Part shown: piece by piece, positions 55,722-64,000 of the stretch | Layout: each line of letters opens with the position of its first letter | Position numbering within the stretch: position 1 is the first letter of the stretch | DNA from: Marchantia polymorpha subsp. ruderalis | Taxonomy: Eukaryota > Streptophyta > Marchantiopsida > Marchantiales > Marchantiaceae | Reading direction: 5' to 3' | Assembly (NCBI GenBank): GCA_037833965.1 | Contig: AP031358.1 | Span: 21,646,001-21,710,000 of the forward strand | DNA length: 64,000 nt | Program-made: the position numbers and the translations under genes | Notes under the pieces: model-generated | The model's input: only the letters and a program-made list of their open reading frames with translations | Told to the model about the DNA's origin: nothing | Database searches by the model: none

Positions 55722-56579
55722 TGTAAGACCGGGTGTTGCACATATGTACTAAGTCTTAGAAGTGGTCAAGGGAATAAGGATGATTAGCCAAGGCATAGCT
55801 AAGACTAGCTAGTTATGACTAAACTAGTTAGTTATAACTAAGTTTATCTAGTCATGACTAAGTTTAGCTACAATGTCTATAGTTGGCGGAGTAATTAGCG
55901 GAGTTCTAGAAGAATGGAGTGAGCACTTCTATTTTGTCTTTTACAAGGAGTGAGCACTTCTATTTTGTCTTATACAAAAGTTCTAGATTCCAAGGGATTA
56001 GATATTTGACTAGAAGCTTGGATTTGATTGGTTTGACTAAATGTATGAAAGATGATTGGCTAGACTAAGTCTAATGTTGACTTAGTGGCTAGGAAGCTTG
56101 TAGAAGTTTAAAAGCTTCCAATGGCATGTCGCCACCTCAACCTTGGATTCCGGAAGCTTCTAGAAGGTTTAGGTAGGCCAATGGCATGTTGCCACGTAGA
56201 GAAGGTTAGTCAAACTTACCTAGGTAAAAGTAAGTTAGGAGAAATTACCACATGTTACTATGGTAACTTCTCAAGTAGTATAAATAGAGAGGTAGAGTAG
56301 CACCTCTCAAGCAAGTTTGGAGAGTCATGTGTGAGGACTTGTTTCAGTAATGAAGGAGTGAAGTTTTTGAGTATCTTGGAGTATCGACGTGTGTTTGCAT
56401 TTATGTGAAGAGGGTGATGTGAGGAGAGTTGTGTGTGAGTTGGAGTGATACATGAGAGTTTGTAAGAGAAGGTGTTTGGGACATGAGTGAGAGTATGAAT
56501 CTTAGTCTTCTAGAACCATGATGCGCTACCACAAAGCCATCAGAGGTAAACCTGAGTGAGAGTCAGCCCGGAGGTTGCA
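55722..56579 (+). repeat. Element A LTR 3
   Basis: Right-hand LTR of the array, ending GGAGGTTGCA at 56579, followed by GTCT (56580-56583). That matches the GTCT before LTR 1. Confidence 0.95.
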
Positions 56580-58809
56580 GTCTCAAGGGTGGCCATGGTG
56601 TCCCGTGACTTCGACAGAAAAGAATGCAGCTTCTTCGCCACTCGCCGCCGACTCCGACTGTCACCTGTCAACAACCCGGCTGCACGAAGCTCCAACTCAC
56701 GCAGTGTGAGTTTCTCCTGCGCCGCCACTTCCCAGTGGGCGTAGCCCTTGAGACAGTGGGCGACTCTCCTCGCCATCTCCTCCTTCGTGCGATCTGCCTC
56801 CCTTCGGCGATCGTCTTCAACCACAACCAACTGCAATTTGGCCTCCGCACGTTGTGCTCTCAATTTCCCGCACTCGGACTGCAGCCTGCGGATTAATTCC
56901 TCATCCGCCTGTCGTGCGAGCTGACACTGCTCTAACAACCGCGTCTGTCGCACGAGCTCCTCTGACAAAATTCGATTCTGAGCCTGCTCAGAATCCAGCG
57001 CCTCTATGAGCTTCGCCTGCTCCTTGGCGAACTCTTCCAGCCTCTCATCCTTCACCCTGTCGAAGTGTTTGTACACCTTCTTATTGAGGTTGTACTGACT
57101 CCACAGGCACTCATGCTTCTCCCGCAGAGCCTTAAGTTCCTGGTCCACACGGGCCAGCAACTTGCTGGTGTGGACTTTAGTGCGAGTTCGCCTGCGCACT
57201 AACTCGACGTAGGACCCAGGCTGGCGAGGGTCCGCGTACTTCTCCATCTTGCGATCCAAATACCTCAGCAGAGGTACTACCTACTCGCAAAGCGCCGCCG
57301 TCGGCGCACCTACCAATTCCTCCTCCTCCTCTTCGGTGGATCCCGATCCCGACATTGATTCCGTGATCCTCCTTCTTCGTCATCCTCCGAATTGAGGATT
57401 TCGGTCGCCATTGAATGCGTCGGCGACTGGCCTGGGCGGGGCTGCGAGATGTCCGCGTGCTCTGCCGCCGCTGGCGCTCCTGCAGCCTCGCTGCTCCCTG
57501 CTAAAATGTCCAAGGCGGTGGATGAATGCGGCCGTGCCAAATTCCCACCGTCCGCCTGTCGTGCCGCGATTGTAACCTCTTCGCCTTCGGCGTCTACCGC
57601 CAAAGGCGGTTGAGCCGAAGACGGCCCGCCCGATGTCCCTTGGCCCGAAGGCCCTTCCGCTGAAGGCGCACCTTCCGGCGGATTTCACGCCGAAGGCGCG
57701 GCTTCCGCCGGCTCTTTGGTTGTAACCCGGTGGCCCGAAGGCCCTAGCGCCGAAGGCGCATATCCCGGCGATTTCTCCGCCGGATGGCCTTGTCCCGAAG
57801 GCTCTTGAGCCGAAGGCGGGTCTTCCGCCGGCTCCTTCCCCTTTCTGCGTTGCACCGGGGGTGAGTCCTGCCTTTGCGTAGGCACCCGCCTATGCGTAGG
57901 CGAACTTTCCCTGCCTATGCGTAGGCACAAGTCTACGTCCGCAAGGGGTCGCCTATCCACAGGGAGTCGCCTATGCGTAGGCGGCACACTCATCCGCGAC
58001 GCACGTGGTAGCTCCTGACCCGAAGGTCGTCTCTCCTCCGCCGAAGGCGTAGGGTGGTCTACTGCCCCTTCGGCCGTCTGCGTAGTCCCATCCTTCTCCG
58101 GGGACGGACTTCCCTTCTCCATGGCGATCGTCGCCGTTTCCGCGCTGTTGGCCGGTAACAAAAGCCTGCGCGCCTTCTGCTTCGGCCGGCTGCATATCTC
58201 GTGTAGTGGCCGCTTCCGGGTGAGAGCAGCTGATTCTTGATGTGGCTCTTTCTCCGGTTCCTCTCTCCATCTTCGCTTCCGCGGCACTCGCGCTGCGGGT
58301 GTGTCTCTCCCCGCATCCTGTTGATCCGGTGGAGTGGAAGTTGGTGAGTCCTCCGCGTCGGTGTCTACTTCGTTATTCCGCACATACCTCCCGGGATAAT
58401 CGACTGACAGTGGCGGAAATCGAGCACGCTCGGTCGCGGTTAAACAGTTTATCGACCGATAGAAGTTTATCAAGAAGGGGGAGAGGTGATTGAGAGTTCC
58501 TCCCCGCTCCTCAAACGCATGCTGTCGCATCACCCTATGTAGGATATGCGACTAGTGAACTGGAGCTCCAGCCAATGTGAGCTCCACGAAGTATACCTGC
58601 CACAACGTGATGTACGTAGTGCGGTGCGGCTGCAACAGTTGCAGCAGCGCCATCGCTACGGTCCTGCGGAAACGATCTTTGTAATCGCGGGTCATGTACC
58701 CGTTCTTGGAAGACCTCTCCCGCTTGAACAATTCCACAAATGAGGCTTCGTCCGCCTTCGTTACCTTGACGCTCTCACTGTCGAACAGGAGTTACTCGTC
58801 CTCACCTGC
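56580..58809 (-). pseudogene. Element C gag-like ORF (broken), right of the A array
   Basis: Minus-strand frame with several lesions. The N-terminal piece (about 58,795-58,555; FKRERSSKNGYMTRDYKDRF, TTYITLWQVYFVELTLAG) ends at a TAG at 58552. The same frame goes on through 58551-57688 (Pro/Ala/Glu-rich, imperfect PSAxxPSGxG repeats) to a TGA at 57685, then to a TAG near 57310. After a frameshift, a long coiled-coil part follows (57282-56580; RVDQELKALREKHECLWSQY, Leu/Glu/Arg heptads). It then runs into the A array and would resume at 41741. Globular head, disordered repeat and coiled coil suggest a structural gag-like protein, but no CCHC or enzyme is seen. C may be a non-autonomous element or a repeated host gene. 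The 5' end is cut by element B at 58810. Confidence 0.6.
57615..57845 (-). repeat. GC-rich minisatellite inside element C ORF
   Basis: Imperfect units built on CCGAAGGC and CTTCCGCCGG recur through this stretch. On the minus strand they encode Pro-Ser-Ala-Glu-Gly/Gly-Pro-Ser-Gly type repeats. A second repeat, CCTATGCGTAGGC, recurs at about 57,880-57,985. Confidence 0.75.
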
Positions 58810-59217
58810 TGTAACACTAGGGTTTAGAGAGAAGTTCACTCGAAGATAGAAACGTAAACTCTGAAGATGAGAGATACCAACAATGGTTCTCCTCTCCTTT
58901 ATATAGCTCTCACCAACAAGTACAAGGTGATAAGATCTAATTCCCACCATCCATCTCACTCCTTGTGGATGAATGACGTGGCGGATAACCCTAACAAGCA
59001 CACGGATCGCTGACGTGGCGCACCCAACTAACACACTCAATCCTTACCTACAAGCACACGGATTGCTGACGTGGCACTGTCAACTAACACATCCACTCTA
59101 AACCTACCAAGTGCGCAGATCGCTGACGTGGCAGCTATGACTAGTGCACACTAAAGTATCTACATCAATATTCAGAGAAACCTCTACTTTAGTTCTAACT
59201 AACTAAAGATGGTTATA
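58810..59217 (-). repeat. 3' LTR of family B element
   Basis: 408 bp, plus-strand reading TGTAACACTAGGG...GGTTATA. The terminal CA expected on this strand is TA, whereas the related copy at 20843-21246 keeps CA. Successive ACACGGATYGCTGACGTGGC-type blocks occur at about 59,000, 59,060 and 59,120. Confidence 0.8.
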
Positions 59218-59230
59218 AACCTCCCTCCTT

Positions 59231-62163
59231 TTAAGATGCAACGTCCTTGTTGCACATACGTTCAAACTCCTGAACTATCAAAGATGCATGTGCTAAATTT
59301 TTAGCTGGTTCTCAAGTTGATTCATACGATGGATAGCCTTTCCATTGAATCAAATACTCTACTTTGGGATATTTATGACCTCGAATACGTTTCTTGAGTA
59401 TCTTTTCTACCTCAAACTCCTCATGATCTGCTATCAAGGTTGGAAGAGGAGGTGGTGCTGGTTGGTTGGTGAATTGTTTTGGTCGTGGTACATGTTTTCG
59501 CAATCGTGACACATGAAATACTGGATGTATTTTCATATGTGACGGAAGTTCCAACTTGTATGACACTTCACCAACACGCTTCAAAACCAAAAATGGAGCA
59601 ATGAACCTAGGATTTAACTTTGATGTTCCTACAAGAGACAAATTCGTTGTAGATAACCAAACATGATCTCCAACCTCAAAAATCACTTCTCTACGATGAG
59701 CATCGGCATGCTGCTTTTGCCGATTTTGAGCTATCACCAACTTCTCCTTGGCCTGATGTAGTCCTCGGTGAATATGCTCCACGAATTCGTTGACTGCTGC
59801 AACTTTGGTCGAAAACTCCTCTCCTTTGGGAAGTCTCATCAAACTTGAAGGAGTTATAGGTAGAGCTTCATACATAAGAAAAAATGGAGACACTTTTGTG
59901 GATGCATTAACAGAATTGTTATATGCAAATTCCACAAGTGGCAAAAGGTTGTTCCACTCTTCTTGCTCTTCTAATGTGATTGCTCGTAGCATATCCTCTA
60001 TGGTTCTATTTGCCCTCTAAGTTTGTCCATCAGTTTGAGGGTGATAGGCCGTTGACATTGCTAGTTTTGTTTTGAAAAAACTAAACAAAGTTTTCCAAAA
60101 TAAACTAGTGAAGTGAGTACCTCTATCCGTGATTAACACTTTGCTTAAGCCATGATTCACAAAAACTGCATCTAGATACAATTGAGCTAGTTGTGGAGCT
60201 GTTACTGTTTTTGTGGTTGGCCTCATGTGAATCATCTTGCTCAATTTGTCCACAAAAATCACCACTAAATCATGTCATAACGAAGTCCTTGGTAACTCAC
60301 ATACAACATCCATGGTGACATGTTCCCACAGCTGTTCGGGAATAGGAAGAGGTTGTAATAAACCCGTTGGTTTTTGATTACTTGCCTTGTTTTGTTGACA
60401 AGCAACACAACTTCAAACATAAAACTCCACATCCTCACGTATTTTGGGCCAATAGTACACTCGTTGTATACTCTCCACGCTTTTCTCCACTCCCACATGA
60501 CCTGCAATGGCGGTATCATGACTTTCTGCCAAAATCATTGTGCGCAAATCGTGATCTTGTGTAATCCATATACGCTGATTGTAAAACGCCAAACCTCGAG
60601 ATTTCTCTGCCTTTCCAGTTTGTAGTGCCCGAGTGATCTCTTCATCCTCCTTTGTGGCTTGTGACATCTTGCTCCATCAATCCGCCTGAATTTTCACTTC
60701 TGCAACATGATTCAAACAAGGCATGCGTGTGAGAGCATCTGCAAGTTGCTTCTTTCCCTCCACGTACACAATCTTCATGTTGAAGCGTTGACGCCACTCT
60801 GCCCATCAAATTTGTCGTTTGGACAGATTCTTCTGAGTTTCCAAATAAACCAAGGGTTTATGATCAGTCTCCACCACAAACTCCTTATCATCCAAATAAT
60901 GCTTCCAATGTTTGGTTGCCAACACGATGGCTAACTCCTCCCGTTCTGTCGTGTGATAATTTTGTTCCGCCGCCACCAACTTTCGAGAATAGAAAGCAAC
61001 TGGATGCCATCCATCCTCCCATTCTTGTTGAAGTATGCCAGCTACTGTTGTACCTGATGCGTGAGTGGCCAACTTGATAGAACGGTTAGGATCATACCAC
61101 TTGAGAATATGTGCGTGTAACAAAGCATCTTTCAATACTTGAAAAGCTAACTCTTGAGCTGTTCCACATCTCCACTTTTAACCTTTCCCTAACATGGAAG
61201 TCAAGGCCTGAGCTAGTTGAGCAAAACCTTTCACAAATCTACGATAGAATCCAGTGAGCCTTGGAAAACTCTTCAATTGAGTTTGATCCTCAGGTGCTAT
61301 CCATTTCTTAATGGCATCTACCTTCTCACTCATCACTTGGATTCATGTAGCTGTAACTCTATGACCCAAGTAATCTACTTCTGACTTGCCAAATTCACAT
61401 TTTGAAGCTTTGGCATACAATTGATTGCCTTTTAAAACTTGAAGTACCTCTCGTAAATGACTTCTATGATCACTCAAAGTTTTGCTATACACCAATATAT
61501 CATCTAGAAAAACAATGACAGATTTATCTAGATAAGGGCGAAAGATATCGTTCATCAATCCCATGAATGTAGCTGGTGCATTAGTGAAACCAAAAGGCAT
61601 CACCAGATACTCAAAGTGTCCATACCTAGTACAAAAAGATGTCTTGTGAACATCTTCATCTGCAATTCGAATTTGATTGTAGTCGCTTCTCAAATCTAGC
61701 TTGGTGAAGTACTTCGCTCCTTGAAGTTGATCAAACAAATCATCCATACGAGGTAATGGATATTTGTTTTTCACCGTTTGCTGATTCAACCCGCGATAAT
61801 TGATACATAGTCTCATGGATCCATCCTTCTTCACAAAGAGTACCAGAGCTCCATAAGGTGAAACACTTGGTTGAATGAATTCCTTGCTCAACATCTCCTC
61901 CACTTGAGCTTTGCATTCTTCCAATTCGTTTGGAGCCAAACGATATGGAGCTTTGCAAGTTGGTGTACTTCCAGGTATCACCTCAATCTTGTGATCTACT
62001 CGCCTCTTTGATGGTGATCTTGCAGGTAGATCATCTGGAAAAACATCTTTATACTCCATAAAAATGTCGTTCAAGGACTCCGGGATGTAAGGTTTGTCCG
62101 TGGACCCAATATCTCTTATAAGTCCAAGGAAACATACATCATCTCTAGAAATTGATGCTGTAC
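59231..62163 (-). pseudogene. Pol of family B chromovirus with multiple stops
   Basis: The RT part 62163-61343 is open to the A junction ([29 protein letters not shown]). RNase H at 61135-60806 keeps TEREELAIV and TDHKPLVYL but has His in place of the first catalytic Asp (LATHASG). The integrase zinc finger and core span 60667-60413, 60519-60265, 60265-60017 and 59992 onward (LITDRGTHFTS, AYHPQTDGQT). The chromodomain near 59,312-59,400 (YLIQWKGYPSYEST) is broken by TGA where Trp is expected. About eight stops separate the fragments. The presence of a chromodomain places it among chromoviruses. Confidence 0.88.
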
Positions 62164-63012
62164 TGCAACCTCCGGGCTGACTCTCACTCAGGTTTACCTC
62201 TGATGGCTTTGTGGTAGCGCATCATGGTTCTAGAAGACTAAGATTCATACTCTCACTCATGTCCCAAACACCTTCTCTTACAAACTCTCATGTATCACTC
62301 CAACTCACACACAAACTCTCCTCACATCACCCTCTTCACATAAATGCAAACACACGTCGATACTCCAAGATACTCAAAAACTTCACTCCTTCATTACTGA
62401 AACAAGTCCTCACACATGACTCTCCAAACTTGCTTGAGAGGTGCTACTCTACCTCTCTATTTATACTACTTGAGAAGTTACCATAGTAACATGTGGTAAT
62501 TTCTCCTAACTTACTTTTACCTAGGTAAGTTTGACTAACCTTCTCTACGTGGCAACATGCCATTGGCCTACCTAAACCTTCTAGAAGCTTCCGGAATCCA
62601 AGGTTGAGGTGGCGACATGCCATTGGAAGCTTTTAAACTTCTACAAGCTTCCTAGCCACTAAGTCAACATTAGACTTAGTCTAGCCAATCATCTTTCATA
62701 CATTTAGTCAAACCAATCAAATCCAAGCTTCTAGTCAAATATCTAATCACTTGGAATCTAGAACTTTTGTATAAGACAAAATAGAAGTGCTCACTCCTTG
62801 TAGAAGACAAAATAGAAGTGCTCACTCCATTCTTCTAGAATTCCGCTAATTATTCCGCCAACTATAGACATTGTAGCTAAACTTAGTCATGACTAGATAA
62901 ACTTAGTTATAACTAACTAGTTTAGTCATAACTAGCTATGCCTTGGCTAATCATCTTTAATCACTTGACCACTTCTAAGACTTATTACATATGTGCAACA
63001 TCCGGTCTTACA
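62164..63012 (-). repeat. 3' LTR of family A element in B
   Basis: Reverse-complement match to the array LTRs over the whole length, with scattered substitutions and small deletions (849 against 858 bp). Confidence 0.9.
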
Positions 63013-63035
63013 TTTACCCCCGGACCAAGATTTCA

Positions 63036-64000
63036 CTACGCCCTCGGAGTGAAAGAATCTGATCTTCGATGGAATAACTTCAACTTGTCGTGGTTGACTC
63101 GATCAAAGTGACGTCCTCCTAACTCCTTGATGTCATAAGTGAAATTTCCCCACACTTTCTCAACTATGAAAGGTCCAAAATACTTAGGAAGAAACTTTTT
63201 CCTAGCTCTCTTGTATCTAATTGCATCAAAGAGCATCACCCAATCACCTTCCTTGAACGGCTTCAAGTTCTGGTTTCCACTTCGTTTGTCGTGATACTTC
63301 TTCTGCAATTGTTGAGCCCGCTCCACTCGTACCATGGCTAGTGCTCGAGCTTCCTCCAACTCCATCAATTGTTGTTGGCGAGACTTGATGGCTTCTGCTC
63401 CATTTGATTTCTTCAACCTTTGCTGGATTGTTGTGAATGTTGTCAAGTCAAACTATATGGGAAGTTTTGACTCAACTCCATACACCATCCGAAAAGGTGA
63501 GTATCCAGTAGATGTCTTCCATGTTGTGCGATACTCCCATAAGATAGCATGGAGCCTCTTGTCCCAATTGTGTTTACTCCCGTCCATGTCTGCATCCTTG
63601 GCCAACATCATACACAAAGTGTAGTTGGTCCGCTCCGCCAACCCGTTAGCGTTAGGTTTGTAGGAAGTGGTCACTCGAGCCTTGATGGAGAAGTGCTCCA
63701 ACATGGCTTGAATCATACTTCCCACAAATTCTCCTCCTCTATTTGATACTAACTCCAATGGACAACCAAATCGAGTAATGATTCTTTCATACAAAAATCT
63801 ACCAACCTCCTTCTCATTAGTAGATTTAAGTGGTCTTGCCTCTACCCACTTCGTAAGATAATCTGTAGCTATAACAATGAACTGATTCCCTCGAGGAGTA
63901 AGATTCAAGGGACCTACAAAATCTATTCCCCACTTTTCAGAAGGACCTAACACTGGCACAGAAATCATAGGAGGGGTTTTCATGGACTTTTTAGCAAAAG
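63036..64000 (-). pseudogene. Integrase/pol 3' end of family A copy, with premature stop
   Basis: Closely matches the array pol from the integrase core (IDFVGPLNLTPRG) to the end of pol. A TAG at 63453-63455 replaces the CAG of the intact copies (...SKLPI-stop-FDLTTF), cutting off the last 136 residues. Another change turns the SDRGGEF motif into SNRGGEF, removing the second catalytic Asp of the DDE triad. The copy is therefore doubly inactive. It continues past the right edge. Confidence 0.88.

Larger units (their letters stand above)
41742..56579 (+). mobile_element. Tandem array of Ty3/gypsy element A: LTR-internal-LTR-internal-LTR
   Basis: Three 858-bp LTRs (41742-42599, 48732-49589, 55722-56579) alternate with two 6,132-bp internal regions, giving a period of exactly 6,990 bp. 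All reading frames of the two copies translate identically. The array is flanked by GTCT on both sides (41738-41741 and 56580-56583), the probable 4-bp target duplication. It sits inside the C reading frame. The element has no chromodomain. Internal order is PBS, small ORF a, leader repeats, zinc-knuckle ORF, small ORF b, gag, UGA, pol (PR-RT-RH-INT), PPT. An origin by LTR-LTR unequal recombination is the simplest explanation. A genome-assembly duplication is the main alternative. Confidence 0.92.
58810..62163 (-). mobile_element. Family B chromovirus (Ty3/gypsy), 3' part, inactive
   Basis: Minus-strand element inserted in C. It comprises 3' LTR 58810-59217, purine tract 59219-59232 and pol from 59231 to 62163, where an A element interrupts it. 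Pol order is RT, RNase H, integrase, chromodomain. Many single stop codons show it is dead. A TATA-like box (CTATATAAAG, minus) lies at 58897-58906 in the LTR. The 5' half, if present, lies beyond the right edge. An older relative is at 18,500-21,521. Confidence 0.88.
62164..64000 (-). mobile_element. Family A element inside B, 3' part, truncated by window edge
   Basis: 3' LTR 62164-63012 (849 bp, slightly diverged from the 858-bp array LTRs), then minus-strand pol from 63013 to the window end. The plus-strand junction is GTAC (62160-62163) before TGCAACCTCC. It is an older insertion than the tandem array, judged from substitutions in the LTR and pol. Confidence 0.9.

Noticed and set aside
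41742..56579. Two independent insertions of element A side by side
   Set aside because: The central LTR is shared and there is no duplicated target or host DNA between the units, so recombination (or an assembly artefact) is favoured.

Overview
This window looks like nuclear DNA of a land plant, most likely a non-seed plant such as a liverwort or moss. The reasons are split genes with GT-AG introns, plant-type Ty3/gypsy LTR retrotransposons, AT-rich intergenic DNA and a large LRR-Roc-COR (ROCO, TORNADO1-like) gene. The bryophyte assignment is an inference; nothing here proves the species. No bacterial operon, CRISPR array, tRNA or rRNA gene was seen.

Layout: 1-10,300 is mostly intergenic, with an AT-rich stretch at 4,900-8,190 and a GC-richer stretch at 8,250-10,300. 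A GA-rich promoter/leader (10,340-10,900) precedes a well supported 11-exon gene for a Sec14-like (CRAL-TRIO) lipid-transfer protein (11,819-16,620, + strand; 382 aa after splicing). From 18,500 to 24,563 lies a decayed, AT-rich stack of minus-strand retroelements: two copies of a chromovirus family (here 'B') and one copy of a non-chromodomain gypsy family ('A'). From 24,564 to 28,379 nothing could be assigned. A three-exon ROCO gene follows on the minus strand (28,380-33,289), with a diverged tandem duplication (about 350 bp, 387 bp apart) over its 5' end. 34,003-38,467 holds only one orphan ORF and hairpins.

From 38,468 to the right edge is a nest of mobile elements. A decayed gag-like element 'D' (+) is interrupted at 40,572 by element 'C' (-), which carries a gag-like coiled-coil ORF. 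C is split at 41,741/56,580 by a young tandem array of element A (+), arranged LTR-internal-LTR-internal-LTR with a 6,990-bp period, and is split again at 58,809 by element B (-). B is in turn interrupted at 62,163 by another A copy (-) that runs off the window. The two complete A copies translate identically and the array is flanked by a shared GTCT. The C reading frame resumes across the array when one GTCT copy is dropped, which fits one insertion followed by LTR-LTR recombination.

Element A is the most interesting unit. Its 5' leader, between the primer-binding site and gag, carries two related small ORFs (about 55 codons each, 21 of 47 aligned residues identical) on either side of a separate zinc-knuckle ORF. 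Gag and pol share one frame separated only by a UGA codon. The integrase DD35E triad and RT aspartates are intact, but the first catalytic aspartate of RNase H is tyrosine in both copies. The A family may therefore include accessory leader proteins not usually described for plant gypsy elements, while these two copies may depend on enzymes made by other members.
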